From Rhizobium sp. TH135 (lineage in GTDB: Bacteria; Pseudomonadota; Alphaproteobacteria; Rhizobiales; Rhizobiaceae), in the NCBI RefSeq assembly GCF_002855515.1, contig NZ_PKRP01000001.1, positions 868,001-932,000 of the forward strand: a stretch of DNA of 64,000 nt, written 5' to 3'. Every line of letters begins with the position of its first letter. Position 1 is the stretch's first letter. Of the stretch, positions 15,969-23,969 are shown piece after piece. A model generated the notes under the pieces. The model did not search any database. It saw only the letters and a program-made list of their open reading frames with translations, and was not told the origin of the DNA. Both the position numbers and the translations under genes were made by a program.

Positions 15969-16398
15969 GACGCCGAACGGAATAGTTCAAGGCTGCGGCC
16001 GCCGAAACCCACACGAGATAGGGAACGAAAAGAAGCGATGCGAGCGGCGCCACGGGCCAGGCCGCGAGAATAAAAAATGCGACCGACAGCCAAAGGACCG
16101 CCACATCCACGAGCGCCAAGTCCATGCGCCGCATGCCGAAGAAGAAATACGACCAGAGCGCGTTGACGATTATCTGCAGTGTCCAGATGGCCATTGGCAG
16201 CGACCACCCGGCCGTCGTCCAGACGAGCCAGCCAGCGTAACCTATGAACAGATAGAGTATTGTCCAAACCACCGGAAAGGCCCATTTTGGCGGGGTCCAG
16301 CTTGGCTTGTCGAGTCGTTCGTACCATTCACCAGGTTTGAAAATCGCACCGCTCGAGGCCGCCGCGAAGACGATGACAATAAAGACGACTGCGGCCAT
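15952..16398 (-). CDS. tspO: TspO/MBR family tryptophan-rich sensory protein (CrtK)
   Basis: Five-helix membrane protein that binds porphyrins. In Rhodobacter, TspO (CrtK) affects photosynthesis gene expression in response to oxygen through the PpsR/AppA pathway. The protein is 148 aa with the tryptophan-rich signature KPSWTPPKWAFPVVWTILY (residues 31-49) and the conserved NALWSYFFFG motif (about 79-88). It is transcribed against the bchP operon and overlaps the 90-aa gene by 17 bp at the 3' ends, so antisense interference is possible. No dedicated regulatory palindrome was seen upstream. Confidence 0.92.
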   Translation of the reverse strand: MAAVVFIVIVFAAASSGAIFKPGEWYERLDKPSWTPPKWAFPVVWTILYLFIGYAGWLVWTTAGWSLPMAIWTLQIIVNALWSYFFFGMRRMDLALVDVAVLWLSVAFFILAAWPVAPLASLLFVPYLVWVSAAAALNYSVRRLNPEA

Positions 16399-16567
16399 GA
16401 TCCGGCTCCGGGTTCGTTTGCGTAGTATGAAAAGCCTACAGCCTGCATCTCGGTTCCGATGATGGCACCACGAAGCGAGGCGAACCCGTCGGTAAATGGA
16501 CCGGCTGGTCGAATTTCATGCCAGCATTACATCTTAATTTCATCCGCGATGCCATGGGAGGATACAC

Positions 16568-16957
16568 ATGTCGAGGATAATTGCAGCCGCATGCACAGCC
16601 GCAGCACTCTTGCTGTCTTCAAACGCCTTCGCCCAGGAAGGCGATGTTGCGGCCGGCGAGGCGGTGTTTAAGAAGTGCAGCGCCTGTCACAACGTCGACA
16701 GCGCCAAGCACAAGGTCGGCCCTTCTCTACAGGGCGTGATCGGTCGGCAGCCCGGCGTCGCCGAAGGCTTCAAGTATTCCAAGGCCATGGTCGACTTCGG
16801 CGCCGGCAAGGTCTGGGATGATGCACAGCTGACCGCTTACCTCGCCAATCCCCGTGGCGTGGTCAAGGGAACCCGAATGGCCTTTGCGGGCCTGAAGGAG
16901 CCGAAGGAAATCACCGATGTGATTGCCTACCTCAAAACCTTCACTCCGGCCCCGTAA
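16568..16957 (+). CDS. Periplasmic cytochrome c2-type electron carrier
   Basis: Class I cytochrome c of 129 aa. Its N-terminal signal peptide ends near [11 protein letters not shown], the haem motif CSACH is at residues 37-41, and Met104 in GTRMAFAGL is the probable sixth ligand. Such proteins carry electrons from the bc1 complex to the reaction centre or to cytochrome oxidases. Location next to the photosynthesis cluster suggests a role in cyclic electron flow, but cytochromes c2 are also general respiratory carriers. A GGGAGG sequence lies upstream of ATG 16568, and a strong terminator hairpin follows at 16970-16999, so it is monocistronic. Confidence 0.88.
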   Translation: MSRIIAAACTAAALLLSSNAFAQEGDVAAGEAVFKKCSACHNVDSAKHKVGPSLQGVIGRQPGVAEGFKYSKAMVDFGAGKVWDDAQLTAYLANPRGVVKGTRMAFAGLKEPKEITDVIAYLKTFTPAP

Positions 16958-16969
16958 TCGGCGCTCGCA

Positions 16970-16999
16970 TTTCCGCCGGAACAAGCGTTCCGGCGGAAA
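16970..16999 (+). terminator. Hairpin terminator after cytochrome c2
   Basis: Perfect 13-bp arms (TTTCCGCCGGAAC / GTTCCGGCGGAAA) around a 4-base loop AAGC, starting 13 bases after the stop codon. The following run is A-rich rather than T-rich on this strand. On the minus strand the arm is preceded by As and the motif is symmetrical. It separates the cytochrome gene from the dxs promoter just downstream. Confidence 0.75.
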
Positions 17000-17012
17000 A
17001 TTCGGCAAAAAG

Positions 17013-17030
17013 TGTAAAAAAAAGTTTACA
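17013..17030. promoter_or_regulatory. Perfect PpsR/CrtJ operator upstream of dxs
   Basis: TGTAAAAAAAAGTTTACA is a perfect TGT-N12-ACA palindrome (arms TGTAAA/TTTACA). TTTACA at 17025-17030 can act as a -35 with GACTAT (17048-17053) as -10 after exactly 17 bases, and dxs starts at 17161. This is the same architecture as at bchG. It suggests that the isoprenoid entry enzyme is repressed by PpsR together with the pigment genes. Confidence 0.78.
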
Positions 17031-17160
17031 TATCGCTCGTCTTCTCCGACTATGCAGATGTTGCACCATTTTCAGGCATCCGTCGTTTATCGCGCCAGTC
17101 CGGCACCTTGAGCCTCGGCAGACCTCAGAGAAATGGGCTCGTGCGTGGGAGGAAAGCGCA

Positions 17161-19050
17161 GTGGGCTTGTCTAGTGCGAATAGCATCGCCACCCCTTTGC
17201 TCGACCAGGTGAGATCCCCGGACGACTTGAAGGAAATGGATCGCGACACACTCTGTCGCCTGGCACAGGAACTGCGTGCGGAAACCCTCCGGGTGGTATC
17301 CGAAACCGGCGGTCATCTGGGTTCGAGCCTGGGCGTGATCGAACTCACCGTTGCCATTCATGCAATCTTCGCAGCTCCCCGCGACACCATTATCTGGGAC
17401 GTCAGCCACCAGTGTTATCCCCACAAGATCCTGACGGGACGGCGCGACCGCATGCGCAGCTTGCGCAAGAAAAACGGCCTATCCGGTTTCACCCGCCGCG
17501 GTGAAAGCGCCTTTGATCCGTTCGGCGCCGCCCATTCCTCAACCTCGATCTCTGCAGGCCTGGGTTTTGCGACCGCACGCGACCTGAAAGGTGACGACGG
17601 CCATGTGGTCTGCGTCATCGGAGACGGCGCTATGTCTGCGGGCATGGCCTTCGAGGCGATGAACAATGCCGGCAGCTCCGGCCGGCCCATGATCGTCATC
17701 CTGAACGACAACGATATGTCGATTTCAGAATCGACGGGCGCGCTGTCGCACCACCTTGCCGCTGTCCGAAAGGGCCCGGGTGAAAATACCGGCAATCTCT
17801 TCCAAAACTTCGGCTTCGACTATCGCGGCCCCGTGGACGGCCATGATCTGGACCTCTTGTTGCCGCTGCTTGCTGAACTGCGCGACAGTGAGCACGGGCC
17901 GATCCTTCTGCATGTCGTGACGCAAAAGGGTGCGGGCTACGCCCCGGCTGAACGGGCTGCCGACAAGTATCATGGCGTGAACCCCTTCGATGTCGAAACG
18001 GGCGTCCAGACCAAGGTCCAAGCCAAGGCGCCGAGCTATACCCGGGTCTTCGCCGACGCACTGATTGAAGAAGCACGACACGACGATCGCATCGTCGCGA
18101 TCACCGCCGCCATGGCCGCCGGTACCGGCGTCGATCGTTTCCAAGCGGCATTTCCCGATCGCGGATTCGATGTCGGCATTGCCGAACAACACGCGGTCAC
18201 GTTCGCAGCCGGCCTTGCCGCCAGCGGAATGAAGCCCTTCTGCGCCATCTACTCGACCTTCCTCCAACGTGCCTTCGACCAGATTGTCCACGACGTCGCG
18301 CTGCAGCAGCTGCCGGTGCGCTTCGCCATCGACCGAGCAGGCCTCGTCGGAGCAGATGGACCCACCCATGCCGGGTCTTTCGACATTCTTTATCTGGCCA
18401 ACCTGCCGGGCTTCACCGTGATGGCTGCAAGCGACGAAGCGGAATTGGTGCATATGGTGGCGACTGCCGCAGCATACGACGACGGTCCGATCGCGTTTCG
18501 CTATCCGCGCGGCGAAGGCACAGGCGTCCCCTTGCCGACCCGCGGAGACCTATTGCCGATCGGGCGGGGTCGTATCGTCGAACACGGCAGTCAGGTGGCG
18601 CTTCTGTCCTTTGGAACAAGGCTGGCAGACTGTCTGAAGGCAAGGCGTCTCCTGGCGCTGGAAGGCATCTCAGTGACCGTGGCTGATGCACGTTTCGCCA
18701 AGCCGCTCGACACGGCGCTGCTGGCGGATCTCGTCGACAACCACGCCATGCTGATTACGGTCGAAGAGGGCGCGACCGGCGGCTTTGGCGCGCTGGTTCT
18801 CCACCACCTGGCCAATCATGGAATGCTCGATGGACATTGCGCGGTTCGAACGCTGACGTTGCCGGACACATTCATCGCTCAGGCGAGCCCCGATGACATG
18901 TACGAGGAGGCAAGACTGACGGCGCGACACATCGCCGCCACGGCGCGCAACGCACTGGGCGTGGCGCGACCACATGCCGATATTCGCCGCTCAACACGGG
19001 CCGGCCAACAAGAACTGCCGACGCGCCTGCACCGCGCGGAGGATCGCTAA
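17161..19050 (+). CDS. dxs: 1-deoxy-D-xylulose-5-phosphate synthase
   Basis: Thiamine-diphosphate enzyme that condenses pyruvate and glyceraldehyde 3-phosphate in the first step of the MEP isoprenoid pathway, feeding the phytol tail, carotenoids and quinones. The protein is 629 aa. The TPP motif begins [18 protein letters not shown] (about residues 157-174), [13 protein letters not shown] is present, and the transketolase-type second domain carries [14 protein letters not shown]. The start is GTG 17161 with GGAGG eight bases upstream. A dxs copy inside photosynthesis clusters is known in several purple bacteria, usually in addition to a housekeeping copy. Whether this genome has a second one cannot be seen here. 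The PpsR palindrome at 17013-17030 supports co-regulation with bch genes. Confidence 0.95.
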   Translation: MGLSSANSIATPLLDQVRSPDDLKEMDRDTLCRLAQELRAETLRVVSETGGHLGSSLGVIELTVAIHAIFAAPRDTIIWDVSHQCYPHKILTGRRDRMRSLRKKNGLSGFTRRGESAFDPFGAAHSSTSISAGLGFATARDLKGDDGHVVCVIGDGAMSAGMAFEAMNNAGSSGRPMIVILNDNDMSISESTGALSHHLAAVRKGPGENTGNLFQNFGFDYRGPVDGHDLDLLLPLLAELRDSEHGPILLHVVTQKGAGYAPAERAADKYHGVNPFDVETGVQTKVQAKAPSYTRVFADALIEEARHDDRIVAITAAMAAGTGVDRFQAAFPDRGFDVGIAEQHAVTFAAGLAASGMKPFCAIYSTFLQRAFDQIVHDVALQQLPVRFAIDRAGLVGADGPTHAGSFDILYLANLPGFTVMAASDEAELVHMVATAAAYDDGPIAFRYPRGEGTGVPLPTRGDLLPIGRGRIVEHGSQVALLSFGTRLADCLKARRLLALEGISVTVADARFAKPLDTALLADLVDNHAMLITVEEGATGGFGALVLHHLANHGMLDGHCAVRTLTLPDTFIAQASPDDMYEEARLTARHIAATARNALGVARPHADIRRSTRAGQQELPTRLHRAEDR

Positions 19051-19170
19051 CTAAACCACAAGACGTTGAATCGCGTATTCGACCACAAGAGGTTTGGCGT
19101 TGGCCAAGGAATGCAGTAGCATCCGGTCGGGATGAGCGGATGAGCCCAGGCCGATGACCGGGAGGGTGAT

Positions 19171-20094
19171 ATGGCGGGTGATAAAAAGGGGGGACCGTCT
19201 GGGACGACGGGGGATCCTCCGTACGGTGGCGAAGCCAGATCTGGGCTTTCCAAAAGTGACACCAGGCTGACAAGCCTTGATCAGCGTATTCTCGAGAGCG
19301 CGATACGGGACTCTGTGCCGCGGATCGTCAGCGCGGGCCATAGCGAATTGTCGATGGATTCTCAGAACGGGGAAATGCCGTCGGACATCGATTTCCATCT
19401 CCATCCGGAACTAGATCCCAAGGCGCGCGAGCTGCCGGGGACCGAAAAGGCAATCAGCTATCGTGCGGCTCTGACCGAGGCCCTCATCAACGCAGATCCG
19501 CGCGGGCATCGAGAGATGATCGAGGAACTGCAGCGCAGCGACCTGCCGATGCACACGCTCGCTATCCAGCTCTTCTCGCCGGTGGCAGCCCAATTGGGCC
19601 GCTTGTGGTGCAACGACGAGACCGATTTTATCCAGGTGGCTGTCGCATCCACGCGTCTCGGCATGATCGTCAACCATCTGTCCCAGAACCGCAGTCAGGC
19701 GATCCGTGACCGCCAGAAGGTGCGCCGCGTGCTGCTGGCCCGGACGCAGGGCGCGCTCCACACAATCGGCGTATCGATCGTGGCTTCCTGTTTCCGCGAC
19801 ATGGGCTGGGATGTCGACGGCGGTGCCGATCTCGAACTTGACGACAGTCTTTACCTGCGCCTGTCAAACTCGTCTTACAGCCTTCTCGGCATATCCGTCG
19901 GGCGGGTCGACGAAGTGGATCAATGTGCGGCAGCTATTCGCCGCGTCCAGTCAAGCCGTAGCACAAGTACGATGAAGATCGCCGTGGGCGGACCGGCTGT
20001 CATGAAGAACCCACGCGCCTTTGGCAGCATCGGAGCAGACATGGTAGCGAGGTCTGCTCTCGAGGTCATGCATCTTGCGGACAGGATGGCCTGA
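19171..20094 (+). CDS. AerR/PpaA-like cobalamin B12-binding domain regulator (second copy)
   Basis: A 307-aa soluble protein with a low-complexity glycine-rich N-terminus, a helical domain containing WCNDETDFIQVAVASTRL (about residues 146-163), and a C-terminal B12-binding Rossmann domain with ALHTIG (His197, Gly200), which fits the HxxG part of the cobalamin motif. The helical motif closely parallels WVADECDFIDVTIATARL of the PpaA at 9703, so this is a paralogue, probably also a light- or haem-sensing regulator. ATG 19171 follows GGGAGG. It lies 120 bp after dxs on the same strand and has no adjacent repressor or PpsR palindrome. Its partner protein is unknown. Confidence 0.82.
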   Translation: MAGDKKGGPSGTTGDPPYGGEARSGLSKSDTRLTSLDQRILESAIRDSVPRIVSAGHSELSMDSQNGEMPSDIDFHLHPELDPKARELPGTEKAISYRAALTEALINADPRGHREMIEELQRSDLPMHTLAIQLFSPVAAQLGRLWCNDETDFIQVAVASTRLGMIVNHLSQNRSQAIRDRQKVRRVLLARTQGALHTIGVSIVASCFRDMGWDVDGGADLELDDSLYLRLSNSSYSLLGISVGRVDEVDQCAAAIRRVQSSRSTSTMKIAVGGPAVMKNPRAFGSIGADMVARSALEVMHLADRMA

Positions 20095-20129
20095 CTGCAG
20101 AGCCGATCCGGGAGGGGGCGCCACACCCG

Positions 20130-21902
20130 TCACTCCTTGACCCCGAAGACCAGGGACCAAGGTCCCAAACCATCTGGACGATGCTCGCCGAGAGCATAGA
20201 TAACGTCGACAATATCACGCTCCATCTCGGTAGTGACGGCCAGCGCCGTTGGATTGGCCACGAGGACATACCGGCGCCCATCCGCAAGCGGCCATTCGAC
20301 CCGGATCACCTTGCCGTCCAGTGCATGAGATCCGCCGCTCCGCATCTGTGACAAGAGCGGCACCACGCGTTCCCGACGCAATGCGATGAGCTGACGATAA
20401 CGCTCGGTCCAGACAAGACCTCGCGCAGATTTCGCCGTCGCCCAATCGAGCTTCGCCGAATGGAACGTCGTTTCCGCTGTCGGATCAAGGACGTTATCTC
20501 CATCGAAGCCCGGCAGCTTGGAAAGCTCCGTTCGCCTTCCCTTACGCACCGCTTCGTTCAGCTCCTCGTCGAAATCGCAGAAATAGGGAAACGGACTGGC
20601 CGAGCACCATTCCTCTCCCATGAAGACCATGGGGACCTGCGGCGAGAGGAGCACCAGCGAGGCTGCGAAAGCGAGCGCCGGCTCCGGCAGCGAAGCCATG
20701 ACCCGGTCGCCGTTTGCGCGGTTGCCGATCTGGTCGTGATTATGAAGAAAAGAGACGAATGCCGATGGCGGCAGATGGGCGCTCGGCTGGCCGCGTGTTT
20801 CGCCACGATAGGGCATGACCTCGCCTTGGTAGACGAACCCTTCCGCCATGGCCCTCGCTAGCGCCGAAATCGCGTCCTCGTAGTCGCCATAATAGCCAAA
20901 CGTCTCGCCGGTGGTCGCCACATGCAAAGCATGATGCACATCATCATTCCATTGCGCTTCGAAGAGAGCCGGTCTTGCCCCCGTCTCGCGCTCGAGCAGC
21001 CCCGCATCATTCTCCTCGTTTTCCACGATCAGATGAACGTGACGATCAGGAAACTGCTCCCTGACGCGAGCGGCGAGATCTTCGACGAAATGCGGTTCGC
21101 TGTCATCGCGGATCGCGTGAACGGCATCCAACCTTAGTCCGTCGATGCGATATTCGCCGATCCAGTAGAGGGCGTTCTCGATCAGAAACTCCCGGACCAT
21201 GAGGCTTTGTTCGGCATCGAAATTGATACCGTCACCCCATGGTGTCTGATGGCTGGACGTAAACAAGGGCGCATAGGCCGGCATGAAATTGCCTGACGGA
21301 CCGAAGTGATTGTAGACGACATCGAGGAAGACCGAGATCCCCCGCCGATGTGCTTCATCCACAAGGAGCACCAGATCTTCGGGGCGCCCGTAGGAACTGT
21401 CGGGCGCGTAATGCATCACCCCGTCGTAACCCCAGTTCCACTTCCCCGGAAAGTCTGCGATCGGCATCAGCTGAATGGCTGTGATACCGAGGGTGGAAAG
21501 GTGATCGAGCCGCTCGATCACGGCGCGGAAAGTCCCATCCTCGGTAAAGGCACCGACATGCAACTCATAAAGGACCATGTCCTCCCATGGCCGTCCGCGC
21601 CACGGCAGATCCCGTGATCGGTGACGTGAGAGATCGGCGACTTCGCTCGGGCCGAAAACGTCCTCGGGTTGATGACGGCTTACCGGGTCCGGGACGACGA
21701 GACCATCAGGCAGGCGGAACCTATATCGCGCACCTGGAAAAGCCCCCGCGACCTTGAGGTGAAACCAACCTTCGTCCCGCTGCTCCATCGGCTGTGCAGG
21801 GTGCCCGTCGACTTCGAGTGTGACCGCTTCGCAATGCGGCGCCCAGAGCCGAAACAGCACCCCGTCATCCTCGATCACGGGGCCGAAAGTATATTCATTC
21901 AC
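20130..21902 (-). CDS. treZ: Malto-oligosyltrehalose trehalohydrolase (GH13, TreZ-like)
   Basis: Glycoside hydrolase family 13 enzyme expected to release trehalose from maltooligosyl-trehalose. The protein is 590 aa from GTG 21902, chosen because GAGGAG lies seven bases upstream and because the next residues, NEYTFGP, open the family's N-terminal domain. An open frame reaches 22097 but adds unrelated sequence. Motifs: carbohydrate-binding-like N-terminal domain (LFRLWAPHCEAVTLEVDG), GITAIQLMPIADFPG, the nucleophile region DGLRLDAVHAI and the acid/base region HLIVENE. The usual partner TreY (maltooligosyltrehalose synthase) is not adjacent. A hairpin at 21978-21998 separates this gene from the next locus, so it appears to stand alone. 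Confidence 0.88.
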   Translation of the reverse strand: MNEYTFGPVIEDDGVLFRLWAPHCEAVTLEVDGHPAQPMEQRDEGWFHLKVAGAFPGARYRFRLPDGLVVPDPVSRHQPEDVFGPSEVADLSRHRSRDLPWRGRPWEDMVLYELHVGAFTEDGTFRAVIERLDHLSTLGITAIQLMPIADFPGKWNWGYDGVMHYAPDSSYGRPEDLVLLVDEAHRRGISVFLDVVYNHFGPSGNFMPAYAPLFTSSHQTPWGDGINFDAEQSLMVREFLIENALYWIGEYRIDGLRLDAVHAIRDDSEPHFVEDLAARVREQFPDRHVHLIVENEENDAGLLERETGARPALFEAQWNDDVHHALHVATTGETFGYYGDYEDAISALARAMAEGFVYQGEVMPYRGETRGQPSAHLPPSAFVSFLHNHDQIGNRANGDRVMASLPEPALAFAASLVLLSPQVPMVFMGEEWCSASPFPYFCDFDEELNEAVRKGRRTELSKLPGFDGDNVLDPTAETTFHSAKLDWATAKSARGLVWTERYRQLIALRRERVVPLLSQMRSGGSHALDGKVIRVEWPLADGRRYVLVANPTALAVTTEMERDIVDVIYALGEHRPDGLGPWSLVFGVKE

Positions 21903-21977
21903 GCGGCTTCTCCTCGCACTCGCACAAGGAGAGCAAACGCAGCAACACGGGAAATGTTCGGCTTTGAGATGATGCTG

Positions 21978-21998
21978 CGGCGGGTTTGCAACCCGCCG
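21978..21998 (-). terminator. Hairpin between the Gfo/Idh gene and treZ
   Basis: Perfect 9-bp arms CGGCGGGTT/AACCCGCCG around a TGC loop, six bases downstream of the stop codon of the leftward Gfo/Idh gene. There is no clear T-tract, so it may be a Rho-dependent or partial terminator. It suggests that treZ is not part of the gntR operon. Confidence 0.55.
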
Positions 21999-22003
21999 TT
22001 CTC

Positions 22004-23119
22004 TCAGACGGCGTTCGGCGAAAATGCGAGGGGAAAAGTCACGACCTGGCCGGTCTGTGCCGATTGTTGCGCGGCAAGCCCCATGGCCACGGCCCACCAG
22101 CCATCCTCGATCGCAACCTCGACCGGACGTTCGCCCTTGGCAGCCTTCTGGAAGCGCTGATGCTGGTAGAAGGTCGAACCATTATGGTCACCGGCTTCCA
22201 GTAGTTGCGGGTCGACCGGGATCTCGACCACATGCGGCCCTTTCGGATCGCGTGGCGAGACGATCACCTGAGCGATCGGCGGCTCGCCGAGATGCTCCGG
22301 CCAGAAGCGACCTGGGCCGGGAACCAGGCACTCGATCTTGCCCTTCGGCCCAACCGCCGAGATCTCTTCCTGATAACGGGCCCCTTCGGCGAACATGCAG
22401 AGCTCCAGCATGGCCCTGGCGCCCGAGGCAAAGTCGACGATGACATAGGCATTGTCCCAGATGTCGGAAGGCTTGCCATCATAGACCTCGTCGAGATGGT
22501 TCACCGACTGCCCACCGGAAGCCATGACACGCACGGGATCGGATTTCAGGATATGCCGCATCAGGTCGAAGAAGTGGCAGCATTTCTCCACCAGCGTTCC
22601 GCCAGTATTGCGGTTGAAGCGGTTCCAGTCGCCGACCTTTTCCAGGAATGGGAAACGATGCTCGCGGATGGTCAGCATGCGGATGCCGCCGGTCGCCTCG
22701 TCTGCCTGCTCGATCATCCGGGCAACGGGCGGCATGTAGCGATATTCCATGGCGACCCAGATCGGCGCCGGATAGGCGGCTCGAAGCGCTGCAAGGCGCG
22801 GCGCATCGGCCGGATCGGTGAAGAGCGGCTTTTCGACCAGAACCGGCAGTGGGCGGATCGCGGCGATCTTTTCCAGCTGCTCCAGGTGCAGATAGTTGGG
22901 GCTGGCAATCAGCAGGCAGTTCACCGCCTCGACGCCGAGCAGTTCTTCGATCGACCCGACCATCTTCGCATTCGGGACCGCCTCAGCGGACAGCGCGCGC
23001 ATGGCGGCATCCGGTTCGAAGATTGCCGCCACCGACGCATCCGGCAAAAGCGCGATATTGCGCAAATGCTCCTGCCCCATCATGCCGCAACCGATGATCC
23101 CGTATTGAAGTCCTGTCAC
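22004..23119 (-). CDS. Gfo/Idh/MocA family NAD-dependent protein, candidate NAD+-dependent sulfoquinovosidase
   Basis: 371-aa protein with an N-terminal NAD(P)-binding fold (GIIGCGMMGQEH near residues 7-18), VLVEKPLF around residue 95, and a C-terminal alpha/beta domain containing FNRNTGGTLVEKCCHFFDLM. Start is GTG 23119 with AGGAGG directly upstream. It lies 37 bp after gntR on the same strand, so it should be co-transcribed with the regulator of the divergent smoCBA-like genes. Most family members are sugar dehydrogenases, but a subgroup (GH188-type) acts as NAD+-dependent sulfoquinovosidase at the entry to sulfoquinovose pathways. The context favours that reading, because no other glycosidase for sulfoquinovosides is in the locus. 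This substrate is inference; the family assignment is secure. Confidence 0.8.
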   Translation of the reverse strand: MTGLQYGIIGCGMMGQEHLRNIALLPDASVAAIFEPDAAMRALSAEAVPNAKMVGSIEELLGVEAVNCLLIASPNYLHLEQLEKIAAIRPLPVLVEKPLFTDPADAPRLAALRAAYPAPIWVAMEYRYMPPVARMIEQADEATGGIRMLTIREHRFPFLEKVGDWNRFNRNTGGTLVEKCCHFFDLMRHILKSDPVRVMASGGQSVNHLDEVYDGKPSDIWDNAYVIVDFASGARAMLELCMFAEGARYQEEISAVGPKGKIECLVPGPGRFWPEHLGEPPIAQVIVSPRDPKGPHVVEIPVDPQLLEAGDHNGSTFYQHQRFQKAAKGERPVEVAIEDGWWAVAMGLAAQQSAQTGQVVTFPLAFSPNAV

Positions 23120-23156
23120 TCTTTCCTCCTGGATTGGACCGCTCCCCGCGGCCCTG

Positions 23157-23906
23157 TCATTTCAGCCGCGCGACGTAGCGGGCGACGGTGTGATCGAGCC
23201 AGGTCCGCGAGACTTCCGCACGGACGCCCTCCTGGTCCTGGCTGATGCGTTGAATGTGTGTGACCGGCGCACCGAGCGCCTGCCCGAAGGTCGGGGGCGC
23301 CCAATCCGGCACGACGTCGAGGCCGATCTGGTCTTCCGCCCGGGCGATCCAGAGCGACAGCTTGGTGCGGTAGAAGAGATAAAGGGATTCCGACACCGCC
23401 TCGAGATCGATCCTCTCGACATAGGAGCCGTCGAGCCAGATCTCCTCAAGTGCGGCCGGTCTGCCGGAAAGACGGCGCAGACGCCGGATGCGATGCACCT
23501 CTGTGGAACTGCCGAAACTGGGCAGTTCAGACGGCTTCGGAAGGCGGTCGATCGAGAGGATCTCGGCCGTCGGCAAACCGCCCCCGCCGAGGAGTTCCAG
23601 GCGGAACATGGCGTAAACCGACTTCGGATCGGAGATCGCCCGCACGTAATTGCCGGAGCCCTGGATGCGCTCCAGAAGCCCGCGATTCTGTAGCTCTGCC
23701 AAAGCCTTGCGCAGCGTGCCGACGGCAATCCCGAGCTCTTCGGCCATATCCCGTTCCGGCGGCAGCTTTTCGCCGTCGATCAACCGCCCTGCCGCGATGT
23801 CACGCACCAGGAGTTCGGTGATCTGGACATAGATCGGAAGGCTGCCGGGCGGCTGCGTTGCGGGGTTCTGTGGCACTTCGGTATCGCCGAGAAAAAATTG
23901 ATACAC
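23157..23906 (-). CDS. GntR family transcriptional regulator with UTRA domain
   Basis: 249-aa one-component regulator of the HutC/FarR branch. It has a winged helix at about residues 25-90 (EKLPPERDMAEELGIAVGTLRKAL) followed by a UTRA ligand domain typical for sugar or sugar-phosphate effectors. The start GTG 23906 lies only 63 bp from the start of the divergent monooxygenase gene and has no clear ribosome-binding site. GTG 23876 (239 aa) is an alternative. The short intergenic region must contain the operator for both directions. It probably represses the adjacent smo-like genes until substrate arrives. Confidence 0.85.
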   Translation of the reverse strand: MYQFFLGDTEVPQNPATQPPGSLPIYVQITELLVRDIAAGRLIDGEKLPPERDMAEELGIAVGTLRKALAELQNRGLLERIQGSGNYVRAISDPKSVYAMFRLELLGGGGLPTAEILSIDRLPKPSELPSFGSSTEVHRIRRLRRLSGRPAALEEIWLDGSYVERIDLEAVSESLYLFYRTKLSLWIARAEDQIGLDVVPDWAPPTFGQALGAPVTHIQRISQDQEGVRAEVSRTWLDHTVARYVARLK

Positions 23907-23925
23907 TATTGATCTACATCAAATC
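23897..23925. promoter_or_regulatory. AT-rich candidate GntR operator between gntR and smoC
   Basis: Within the 63-bp divergent region and the start of gntR lies an AT-rich patch with two ATTGAT copies (23897-23902 and 23908-23913) and an inverted TTGAT...ATCAA pair. It is the only repeat-like element in the gap and the natural place for a GntR site. No consensus for this regulator is known to me, so the assignment is tentative. Confidence 0.3.
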
Positions 23926-23969
23926 GGGTGTTAGGCAAGAGGAAAGTTGGAGCCTTGGAGGAGACCTCA

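Noticed and set aside
21903..22097. N-terminal extension of the treZ frame
   Set aside because: It crosses the hairpin at 21978-21998, contains a cysteine-rich unrelated stretch, and a GTG with a good ribosome-binding site lies where the family N-terminus begins.
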